NCBI GenBank assembly: GCA_015058405.1
Contig: SVCL01000138.1
Coordinates: 1-55,494 of the forward strand
Direction: 5' to 3'
DNA from: Clostridium sp.
GTDB lineage: Bacteria > Bacillota > Clostridia > Clostridiales > Clostridiaceae
DNA length: 55,494 bases
Each line of letters begins with the position of its first letter. Positions within the stretch are counted from its first letter, which is position 1. The position numbers were made by a program, and so were the translations under genes. Positions 1 through 7,226 of the stretch are shown piece by piece. The notes beneath the pieces were generated by a model, which worked only from the letters and a program-made list of their open reading frames with translations, had not been told where the DNA came from and did not search any database.

Positions 1-1
1 A

Positions 2-3000
2 ATGGAAATGCAATCAGAAGCAGGAGCAGCTGGAGCAGTACACGGATCATTACAAGCAGGAGCATTAACAACTACTTATACAGCTTCTCAAGGTTTATTA
101 TTAATGATACCAAATATGTACAAAATAGCTGGTGAAATGTTACCAGCAGTATTCCACGTATCTGCTAGAGCATTAGCTACATCTTCATTAAATATCTTTG
201 GTGATCACCAAGATGTTATGGCAGCAAGACAAACTGGATTTGCAATGCTTGCAGAAGGTTCAGTACAAGAAGTTATGGATTTATCAGCAGTAGCACATTT
301 AACTGCAATAAAATCAAGAATTCCATTCTTAAACTTCTTTGATGGATTTAGAACTTCACATGAAATTCAAAAAATAGAAGTTCTTGAATATGATGAATTA
401 GCTAAGTTAGTTGATATGGATTCTGTTAAAGCTTTCAGAGCTAGAGCATTAAATCCAAATCATCCTGTAACTAGAGGTACAGCTCAAAATGCTGATATTT
501 ACTTCCAAGAAAGAGAATCAGTAAACAGATTCTACAATGAATTACCAGACGTAGTAGAAAACTACATGGCTGAAATAACTAAGTTAACTGGTAGAGAATA
601 TCACTGCTTCGATTATTATGGAGCACCAGATGCTGATAGAGTTATTGTAGCTATGGGATCAGTAACAGATGTAGCTGAAGAAACTGTAGATTACTTAAAT
701 GCACATGGACAAAAAGTTGGTGTTGTTAAAGTAAGATTATATAGACCATTCTCAGTAGAAAAGTTAATCGCAGCTATACCTTCAACAGTAACAAGGATAG
801 CTGTTTTAGATAAGACTAAAGAACCAGGTTCAGATGGAGAACCATTATACTTAGACGTAAGAAATGCATTCTATGGAAAAGAAAATGCTCCACTTGTAAT
901 TGGTGGTAGATTTGGTTTAGGTTCAAAAGATCCAAACCCAGGACATATTGCTGCAGTTTATGAAAACTTAGCAAAAGCTGAACCTAAGAATGGATTTACA
1001 ATAGGAATTACTGATGATGTTACAAATACTTCATTAGAAGTTCATGAAGATATTGATGCTACACCAGAAGGAACTACAGCTTGTAAGTTCTGGGGATTAG
1101 GATCAGATGGTACTGTAGGTGCTAATAAGAGTGCTATAAAAATCATTGGAGATCATACAGATATGTATGCTCAAGGATATTTCTTCTATGATTCTAAGAA
1201 ATCAGGAGGAATTACAGTATCTCACTTAAGATTTGGTAAGAAAGCAATTAAATCTCCATATTTAATAAATAAGGCAGACTTTGTTTCATGTTCTAACCAA
1301 TCATATATTCATAAATACAATGTATTAGATGGATTAAAGCCAGGATCAACATTCCTTTTAAATACTATCTGGACTCCAGAAGAATTAGAAGAAAAGTTAC
1401 CAGCTTCATATAAGAGATTTATGGCTAACAACAACATTAAGTTCTATACTTTAAACGCTGTTGCTATAGCTCAAGAAATAGGATTAGGTGGAAGAATTAA
1501 CATGATAATGCAATCTGCATTCTTCAAGTTAGCTAAGATTATTCCATTAGAAGATGCTATTAAGTATTTAAAAGATTCAGTTGTAACTTCTTATGGTAAG
1601 AAGGGACAAAATGTTGTAGATATGAACAACGCTGCTATAGATAAAGGTGTTGAAGCTATAGTAGAAATTAAGATTCCAGAAGCATGGAAGACTGCTGAAG
1701 ATGAAGAAGCAGCACCAATTAAGAATGCTTCAGAATTTGTTAAGAATATAGTTGTTCCAATGAATAGACAAGAAGGTGATTCACTTCCAGTATCTACATT
1801 CGTAGGAATGGAAGATGGTACTTTTGAAGCAGGTACAGCAGCTTTCGAAAAGAGAGGAATTGCTGTTAATGTTCCAGAATGGAATGCTGACAAGTGTATT
1901 CAATGTAACCAATGTTCAATAGTATGTCCACACGCTGCTATTAGACCAATTTTAGTAAATGATGCAGAAAAGAATGCTGCACCAGAAACAGTTAAGATTG
2001 TTCCAGCTAAGGGAATTAAGAGCGAAGAAACTTTATCATTCGCAATGGCTGTAGCACCACTTGATTGTACAGGTTGTGGAAATTGTGCACAAATCTGTCC
2101 AGTACAAGCTTTAGATATGAAACCACAAGAATCTCAACATAATCAAATAGAAGCTTGGGATTATTTAATAGATGAAGTATCAGCTAAGAAGAATCCAATG
2201 AAGAAGACTACTGTTAAGGGAAGTCAATTTGAACAACCATTACTTGAGTTCTCAGGAGCTTGTGCAGGTTGTGGAGAAACTCCTTATGCTAAACTTATAA
2301 CTCAATTATTTGGTGATAGAATGATGGTTGCTAATGCAACAGGATGTTCATCAATTTGGGGTGGTTCAGCTCCTTCAACTCCATATACAAAGAACAAAGC
2401 AGGATTTGGTCCAGCTTGGGCAAACTCTTTATTTGAAGATAATGCTGAATATGGATTAGGTATGTTCTTAGGAGTTAAAGCTATAAGAGAAAGACTTGCT
2501 GAAAAGGCAGCTGCTGCTATAGCAAATAATGATCCTGCTAAGGCTGAATTACAAGATTGGTTAGATCATATAAATGACGGTGAAGGAACTAGAGATAGAG
2601 CAGCTCTATTAGAAGCAGCATTAGAAAAATCTAATACTGAATTAGCTAAGGAAATGTTAGCAGAAAAAGATTACTTCGTTAAGAGATCTCAATGGATATT
2701 CGGAGGAGATGGATGGGCATACGACATCGGATATGGTGGAGTTGACCATGTATTAGCATCTGGCGAAGATGTAAATGTATTTGTATTTGATACAGAAGTT
2801 TACTCAAACACAGGTGGACAATCTTCTAAATCTACACCAGCTGCTGCAATTGCAAAATTCGCTGCATCAGGTAAGAGAACTAAGAAGAAAGACCTTGGTA
2901 TGATGGCAATGAGCTATGGATATGTTTACGTAGCACAAGTTAATATGGGAGCAGATAAGAACCAAGTTCTTAAGGCTATCGCAGAAGCAGAAAGCTATCA

Positions 3001-3331
3001 TGGACCTTCATTAATAATCGGTTATGCACCATGTATCAACCATGGTATCAGAATAGGAATGGGTAAGAGCCAAATTGAAGCTAAGAGAGCTACTGAATGT
3101 GGATATTGGCAAATGTATAGATTCAATCCTGAATTAAAGGCTGAAGGAAAGAATCCATTCTCATTAGATTCTAAAGAACCAACTGCAGACTTTAAGGAAT
3201 TCTTAATGGGAGAAGTAAGATACGCTTCACTTGCTAAGGCATTCCCAGAAGCAGCAGAAGCATTATTTGAAAAGACTCATAGAGATGCAATGGAAAGACT
3301 AGATAACTACAAAAAGTTAGCAGGTAAATAA
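2..3331 (+). CDS. nifJ: Pyruvate:ferredoxin (flavodoxin) oxidoreductase, 5' end outside the window
   Basis: This enzyme oxidatively decarboxylates pyruvate to acetyl-CoA and CO2 and passes electrons to ferredoxin, the central step of clostridial fermentation. About 1,109 codons are visible. The family is usually near 1,170 residues, so roughly 60 N-terminal codons lie before the window, and the ATG at base 2 is internal. Visible landmarks are two 4Fe-4S motifs, CIQCNQCSIVCP (from about residue 632 of the visible part) and CTGCGNCAQICP (about 689), a third cluster region with CAGCGETP (about 754), and the thiamine-diphosphate/Mg region GGDGWAYDIG (about 901) followed by a SNTGGQ motif. Codon use is that of a highly expressed gene. 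A strong terminator follows, so it is probably transcribed alone. Confidence 0.97.
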   Translation: MEMQSEAGAAGAVHGSLQAGALTTTYTASQGLLLMIPNMYKIAGEMLPAVFHVSARALATSSLNIFGDHQDVMAARQTGFAMLAEGSVQEVMDLSAVAHLTAIKSRIPFLNFFDGFRTSHEIQKIEVLEYDELAKLVDMDSVKAFRARALNPNHPVTRGTAQNADIYFQERESVNRFYNELPDVVENYMAEITKLTGREYHCFDYYGAPDADRVIVAMGSVTDVAEETVDYLNAHGQKVGVVKVRLYRPFSVEKLIAAIPSTVTRIAVLDKTKEPGSDGEPLYLDVRNAFYGKENAPLVIGGRFGLGSKDPNPGHIAAVYENLAKAEPKNGFTIGITDDVTNTSLEVHEDIDATPEGTTACKFWGLGSDGTVGANKSAIKIIGDHTDMYAQGYFFYDSKKSGGITVSHLRFGKKAIKSPYLINKADFVSCSNQSYIHKYNVLDGLKPGSTFLLNTIWTPEELEEKLPASYKRFMANNNIKFYTLNAVAIAQEIGLGGRINMIMQSAFFKLAKIIPLEDAIKYLKDSVVTSYGKKGQNVVDMNNAAIDKGVEAIVEIKIPEAWKTAEDEEAAPIKNASEFVKNIVVPMNRQEGDSLPVSTFVGMEDGTFEAGTAAFEKRGIAVNVPEWNADKCIQCNQCSIVCPHAAIRPILVNDAEKNAAPETVKIVPAKGIKSEETLSFAMAVAPLDCTGCGNCAQICPVQALDMKPQESQHNQIEAWDYLIDEVSAKKNPMKKTTVKGSQFEQPLLEFSGACAGCGETPYAKLITQLFGDRMMVANATGCSSIWGGSAPSTPYTKNKAGFGPAWANSLFEDNAEYGLGMFLGVKAIRERLAEKAAAAIANNDPAKAELQDWLDHINDGEGTRDRAALLEAALEKSNTELAKEMLAEKDYFVKRSQWIFGGDGWAYDIGYGGVDHVLASGEDVNVFVFDTEVYSNTGGQSSKSTPAAAIAKFAASGKRTKKKDLGMMAMSYGYVYVAQVNMGADKNQVLKAIAEAESYHGPSLIIGYAPCINHGIRIGMGKSQIEAKRATECGYWQMYRFNPELKAEGKNPFSLDSKEPTADFKEFLMGEVRYASLAKAFPEAAEALFEKTHRDAMERLDNYKKLAGK

Positions 3332-3340
3332 TATTATTAT

Positions 3341-3373
3341 AAGAGGCGAGTTTTAAAAACTCGCCTCTTTTTT
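3341..3373 (+). terminator. Intrinsic terminator after nifJ
   Basis: A GC-containing inverted repeat (GAGGCGAGTTTT paired with AAAACTCGCCTC) is followed by a run of six or more T. It starts nine bases after the nifJ stop codon. Confidence 0.93.
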
Positions 3374-3425
3374 CTTGAAAAAACTTTTAGGTTATGTAAA
3401 AAAATATTTCTATTACTGGAAATGA

Positions 3426-3463
3426 AAAAGTATTAATTTAAATTATTTTCAATTAATACTTTT
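3426..3463. repeat. 13-bp perfect inverted repeat upstream of the DUF1292 gene
   Basis: AAAAGTATTAATT (3426-3438) is exactly repeated in inverse at 3451-3463 with a 12-base spacer. The right arm ends about 20 bases before a possible -10 box TACAAT (3483-3488), so the repeat overlaps the expected -35 region. It could be an operator or a weak terminator (TTTATTTT follows). The stem is nearly all A/T. Confidence 0.6.
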
Positions 3464-3522
3464 ATTTTAAGGAAAATAAGGGTACAATGAAGGTAACACT
3501 ATAACCTAGGAGGTAATTAAAA

Positions 3523-3849
3523 ATGGATAAAGAACTAGATAAATGTGGATGTGGATGTGGAAACCACGAACATGAACATCACCATGATCACGATGGATGT
3601 GGATGCGGATGCGGACATGACCATGAAGAAAGTTTTGTAATTGATTTAGAAGATGATAACGGAAATGTTGTATCTTGTCCTATTATAGATGCTTTTGAAT
3701 ATGGAGACGATGAGTATGTATTAGCTCAAAATCCAGAAGATGAATCTGTATATATGTTTAAATCAGTTGGCGAAGAATTAGTTGTTCCAGATGAAGAAGA
3801 ATTTAATAGAGTAGCAACTTACTACAATGAAGAATTAGTAGAAAAATAA
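3523..3849 (+). CDS. DUF1292 family protein with Cys/His-rich N-terminal head
   Basis: This is a 108-residue acidic protein whose function is not known. Residues 8 to about 37 are almost only Cys, Gly, His, Asp and Glu: two CGCGCG-type clusters flank a HEHEHHHDHD stretch, which suggests metal binding (inference). The rest, from about residue 38, resembles the DUF1292 domain common in Firmicutes: a short beta-rich acidic module with 'DDNGN', 'EYVLAQ' and a C-terminal 'EEEFNRVATYYNE'. The start is supported by AGGAGG seven to eight bases upstream. The gene stands alone between two terminators, so context says little about its role. DUF1292 genes often sit near yrrK/ruvX in other Firmicutes, but that is not seen here. 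Confidence 0.85.
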   Translation: MDKELDKCGCGCGNHEHEHHHDHDGCGCGCGHDHEESFVIDLEDDNGNVVSCPIIDAFEYGDDEYVLAQNPEDESVYMFKSVGEELVVPDEEEFNRVATYYNEELVEK

Positions 3850-3930
3850 AATATTAGGAAAATTCTTTGATATTTGTGTAAAATAAAATTATACTTATTA
3901 ACATGAAGGAAGAATGATACTAAAAATATG

Positions 3931-3972
3931 CCTTTGTGATACTTTAATATTAATATCACAAAGGTTTTTTTA
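3931..3972 (+). terminator. Intrinsic terminator after the DUF1292 gene
   Basis: CCTTTGTGATA (3931-3941) pairs perfectly with TATCACAAAGG (3954-3964) and is followed by TTTTTTTAT. Confidence 0.9.
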
Positions 3973-4042
3973 TAAAACTTAAGATAAAAAATAATATTAA
4001 ATATTCATATGTATTTTTTATATATTATAAGAAGGGATAAAA

Positions 4043-4867
4043 ATGAAATTTGCAGATTTACATATCCATTCTTGTTATTCAGATGGATGTTTAACTCCTG
4101 AAGACATAGTAAAGTATGCTATAGAAAAAGGAATTAAGTATATATCTATAACAGATCATGATTCTATAGCTTCTCAATATATAACAAAAAGTGATTTTAA
4201 AGAAATAACTATAATTCCAGGAGTAGAGTTTAGTTCGAGTTATAATGATACGGAGATACATATACTAGCTTATTTTATTGATATAAATAATAAAGAGCTT
4301 AAAAAGTTTATTGATTTATTAGCTGAAAAACGAAAGAAAAGAGTAGAAGAAATATTAGAAAAATTAAATAATATAAATATAAAAATAGATATAAATGATT
4401 TAATGGTAAAAGATAATATTTCTTTAGGTAGAGGGAATATTGCAAAAGAAATGGTTGAAAAAGGCTATGTGAAAAATATTAAAGAAGCCTTTGAGAAGTA
4501 TTTAATGAAAGATAGATGTGCTTATGTTAGTGGATATAAGGAAGATTATAAAAAGGTAATTAATATAATTAAGCAATCTGGGGGCATGGCTGTTATAGCA
4601 CATTTAGGAAAGTGTTGTCCTAAAATTTATTTAGAAAAAGTTATTTTAGATTTAAAGAGATGCGGGTTAAGTGGCGTGGAGGTATATCATCCAAGTCATA
4701 CAATAGAGCAAACAAATTACTTACATAATATATGCAAAAAGCATAAGTTATTAATAACAGGCGGAAGTGATTATCATGGTAATAAATATGGAGAATGTTT
4801 TATTGGAACCCAAGGAATATCAGAAAAGTTATTAAGCAAAATTATAAATAATAAGCAAAAGCAATAA
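4043..4867 (+). CDS. PHP-domain metal-dependent phosphoesterase (TrpH/YciV type)
   Basis: The product is 274 residues, a normal length for the family. The metal-binding PHP signatures are clear: HIHSCYSDG near residue 7, ITDHDS near residue 37, the glutamate in GVEFSSS near residue 60, an AHLGK motif near residue 190, and GGSDYHG near residue 247. Family members hydrolyse phosphoesters such as 3',5'-nucleoside bisphosphates or short RNA 5' ends; the substrate here cannot be read from the sequence. The ATG follows AAGGG by about seven bases. The aminotransferase gene begins 14 bases after the stop codon, so the two are probably co-transcribed, although their functions have no obvious link. Confidence 0.9.
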   Translation: MKFADLHIHSCYSDGCLTPEDIVKYAIEKGIKYISITDHDSIASQYITKSDFKEITIIPGVEFSSSYNDTEIHILAYFIDINNKELKKFIDLLAEKRKKRVEEILEKLNNINIKIDINDLMVKDNISLGRGNIAKEMVEKGYVKNIKEAFEKYLMKDRCAYVSGYKEDYKKVINIIKQSGGMAVIAHLGKCCPKIYLEKVILDLKRCGLSGVEVYHPSHTIEQTNYLHNICKKHKLLITGGSDYHGNKYGECFIGTQGISEKLLSKIINNKQKQ

Positions 4868-4881
4868 TGGAGGAGATAAGT

Positions 4882-6078
4882 ATGGTATATTCAAAAAAGG
4901 CGGGAAATATAACACCGTCAATTACATTAGCTATAACAACAAAAGCAAAGGAATTAAAAGATAGTGGAGTTGATGTAGTAAGTTTCGGAGCAGGGGAACC
5001 GGATTTTAATACACCTGAGCATATTATTAAAGCTGCTATCAAAGCAATGGAAGAAGGAAAAACAAAGTATACGCCAACACCAGGTATACCAGAACTTAGA
5101 AAAGTTATTTGTGACAAATTCGAAAGGGATAATGGTTTGAAGTATACTCCAGATCAAATTGTTGTATCAACAGGAGCAAAACAATGTTTAGCAAATGCTT
5201 TTTTAGCAATATTAAATCCAGGAGATGAAGTTTTAGTAGCATCACCATATTGGGTTAGTTATCCTGAATTAGTTAAGCTTGCAGATGGAGTTCCTGTTGT
5301 AGTTAAAACAACTCCTGAAAGTAATTACAAGTATACTTTAGATTCTTTAAAGTCAGCAGTGTCTGCAAAGACTAAGGCAATGGTGGTTAATAGTCCTAAT
5401 AATCCAACAGGAACATTATATAATAGAGAAGAGTTAGAAATGATAGCTAAGTTTGCGAAAGAAAATAATTTAATTATTATTTCAGATGAAATCTATGAAA
5501 AGTTAATTTATGATGATGAAAAGCATATTAGCATAGCTAGTTTATCTGAAGATGCTTATGAAAGAACAATAGTTATTAACGGAGTGTCAAAGGCATTTGC
5601 TATGACTGGATGGAGACTAGGTTATGTAGCAGCAAGTAAGGAAATAAGTAAATTAATGAAGAGCATACAAAGCCATATGTCATCAAATACTAATTCTATA
5701 ACTCAGTATGCGGCTGTAGCAGCTTTAACTGGATTAGAAGATGAACAAAAAGCCATGGTAGTTGAATTTGAAAAAAGAAGAAATTATATGATTGAAAGAT
5801 TATCAAAGATGAAAGATGTTGAATATATAAGACCTTCTGGTGCTTTTTATGTAATGATGAATATACAAAAATATTTAAATAGAAGTTTTAATGGAAAAGA
5901 GATTAATACATCAGTAGATTTCTCAGATGTACTTTTAGATGAAGAGAAGGTTGCTGTAGTTCCAGGGGCTGGATTTGGATTAGATCACTATGTAAGATTA
6001 TCTTATGCAACTTCTATAGAAGTGATAGAAAAAGGTTTGAATAGAATAGAAAGTTTTTTAGAAAAGTTAAATAAATAG
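4882..6078 (+). CDS. PLP-dependent class I aminotransferase (aspartate aminotransferase-like)
   Basis: The product is 398 residues and belongs to fold-type I aminotransferases of the AspC/AspB group, transferring an amino group between aspartate-like donors and 2-oxo acids. Seen in sequence: 'GAGEPDFNTP' near the N-terminus, 'NSPNNPTG' (substrate and PLP contacts), 'ISDEIYEK', and the Schiff-base lysine in VSKAFAMTGWRLGY at about residue 237. An in-frame ATG at 4867 exists, but the GGAGG at 4869-4873 lies downstream of it and correctly spaced for the ATG at 4882, so I use 4882. A terminator follows. Exact substrate choice (Asp, aromatic or Ala) cannot be decided. Confidence 0.93.
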   Translation: MVYSKKAGNITPSITLAITTKAKELKDSGVDVVSFGAGEPDFNTPEHIIKAAIKAMEEGKTKYTPTPGIPELRKVICDKFERDNGLKYTPDQIVVSTGAKQCLANAFLAILNPGDEVLVASPYWVSYPELVKLADGVPVVVKTTPESNYKYTLDSLKSAVSAKTKAMVVNSPNNPTGTLYNREELEMIAKFAKENNLIIISDEIYEKLIYDDEKHISIASLSEDAYERTIVINGVSKAFAMTGWRLGYVAASKEISKLMKSIQSHMSSNTNSITQYAAVAALTGLEDEQKAMVVEFEKRRNYMIERLSKMKDVEYIRPSGAFYVMMNIQKYLNRSFNGKEINTSVDFSDVLLDEEKVAVVPGAGFGLDHYVRLSYATSIEVIEKGLNRIESFLEKLNK

Positions 6079-6108
6079 TATTTTATTATTAAATAAATAG
6101 AATGAATT

Positions 6109-6152
6109 AATTAAAGGTATTGTAGAGTTCGTACAATACCTTTAATTTTTTG
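6109..6152 (+). terminator. Intrinsic terminator after the aminotransferase gene
   Basis: A 16-bp perfect stem (AATTAAAGGTATTGTA, 6109-6124, with its complement at 6132-6147) has a 7-base loop and ends in a T-run. Confidence 0.9.
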
Positions 6153-6233
6153 TATTAATAAATAGAAGAATAGAATTAATTACTAAAATGAAATATAATA
6201 TATTTATAAAAAGTGAATAACTGGAGGAAAAAA

Positions 6234-6872
6234 ATGAAAAGATTAGCGATATTTGATGTTGATTATACTATAACAAGAAAAGAGACTCTTATGGAATTAT
6301 ATAAATATAGTATAAAAGAAAACAAAAAAAATTTAATTTATTTACCTAGAGCTATCTTTGGTGGTCTTATGTATATATGTAATAGATATGATGAGAAAAA
6401 AGTGAAAGAGGTTTTTTTGAAATTTTTAGATAATATGGAGGAAAAACAATTTAAAGATTTAATGAGTAGATTTTACAAAAATAGATTAAGTAAAATATTA
6501 TACAAAGATTCATTAAATATGATGAAGAAGTTAAAGAAAGAAGGGTATGATATATATTTAATATCAGCATCTCCAGAATTTTATTTGTATGAGTTATATA
6601 ATATTGAAGAAGTAGATAAGATAATAGGGACAAGATTTCGTTTTGATAATGGTAGATTTGTTAGAAAGATGTGTGGTGAAAATTGTAAAGGTGTAGAAAA
6701 AGTTAAAAGGTTAAAGGAGGTGTTGGATGAAGAAAAGATTGAGGTGGATTTTAAAAATTCATATATGTTTTCAGATTCTTTATCGGATACCCCTTTACTA
6801 GAACTTGTAGGAAAGCCATATTTGATAAATTATAAAGAACAAAATGAAATGGAGATATTAAAATGGAAGTAG
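6234..6872 (+). CDS. HAD-superfamily phosphatase, subfamily IB (SerB/Cof-like)
   Basis: The product is about 212 residues. Motif I is FDVDYTIT at residues 7-14, with the nucleophilic Asp and the acid/base Asp two residues on. Motif II is 'LISASPEF', and motif III is an 'MFSDSLSDTPLL' stretch containing the metal-binding aspartates. This arrangement with an all-helical cap between motifs I and II is that of HAD-IB phosphatases related to phosphoserine phosphatase. A GTG at 6213 is in frame, but GGAGG at about 6223-6227 supports the ATG at 6234. The gene stands alone. The substrate is unknown; small phosphorylated metabolites are typical. Confidence 0.88.
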   Translation: MKRLAIFDVDYTITRKETLMELYKYSIKENKKNLIYLPRAIFGGLMYICNRYDEKKVKEVFLKFLDNMEEKQFKDLMSRFYKNRLSKILYKDSLNMMKKLKKEGYDIYLISASPEFYLYELYNIEEVDKIIGTRFRFDNGRFVRKMCGENCKGVEKVKRLKEVLDEEKIEVDFKNSYMFSDSLSDTPLLELVGKPYLINYKEQNEMEILKWK

Positions 6873-6954
6873 TTAATGGATGATAAGTTATATAGGTTAT
6901 TAATAAATTTTTTTAGATGACCTTATAAAAGATTAAAATTATTTAAGTTTAGCA

Positions 6955-7008
6955 TCTACTAATTTAGAAATTGGTAAAAACGTAAAAGATAATTTCTAAA
7001 TTAGTAGA
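6955..7008. repeat. 18-bp perfect inverted repeat, no U-tract
   Basis: The left arm TCTACTAATTTAGAAATT (6955-6972) is exactly complementary to 6991-7008, with an 18-base spacer. No T-run follows on the + strand, so a normal terminator is unlikely. Function unknown. Confidence 0.75.
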
Positions 7009-7021
7009 AGTCTATAAGTGT

Positions 7022-7051
7022 ATTGTTCTTTTATTTTTACAAAAGAATAAT
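7022..7051. repeat. 11-bp hairpin
   Basis: ATTGTTCTTTT (7022-7032) pairs with AAAAGAATAAT (7041-7051) with one G-T pair. It lies 13 bases after the 18-bp repeat. It could be a weak terminator for the HAD gene or part of a longer leader fold. Confidence 0.45.
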
Positions 7052-7168
7052 TATAATGGTAAAATAATTAATTCTGGGTTGAAAATGAGAAGGTTTAAAT
7101 TAATATAATTTTCAAAGAAAACAATTACAGATGCTTTGATTAAAATTATTTAATAAAAAATGGTTTTG

Positions 7169-7197
7169 TTACAATATTATTACATGTATGTTATACT
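7169..7197 (+). promoter_or_regulatory. Sigma-A type promoter of the fapA-che-fliMY operon
   Basis: TTACAA (7169-7174) and TATACT (7192-7197) are separated by exactly 17 bases, with a start site expected near 7204. The start codon of the first gene is at 7227. No sigma-28-like site is seen here. Confidence 0.7.
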
Positions 7198-7226
7198 TAA
7201 ATAGGAAAAGGTAGGGGAATATAATT

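Larger units (their letters stand above)
6873..7226. other. 354-base intergenic region before the chemotaxis operon
   Basis: No convincing gene is present. The region holds an 18-bp inverted repeat (6955-7008), a second 11-bp hairpin with one G-T pair (7022-7051), a weaker hairpin near 6888-6929, and a vegetative-type promoter (7169-7197) for the operon starting at 7227. No riboswitch consensus that I know could be matched. Confidence 0.7.

Noticed and set aside
4867..4881. Upstream ATG as start of the aminotransferase
   Set aside because: The GGAGG lies after this ATG, so it can only serve the ATG at 4882.
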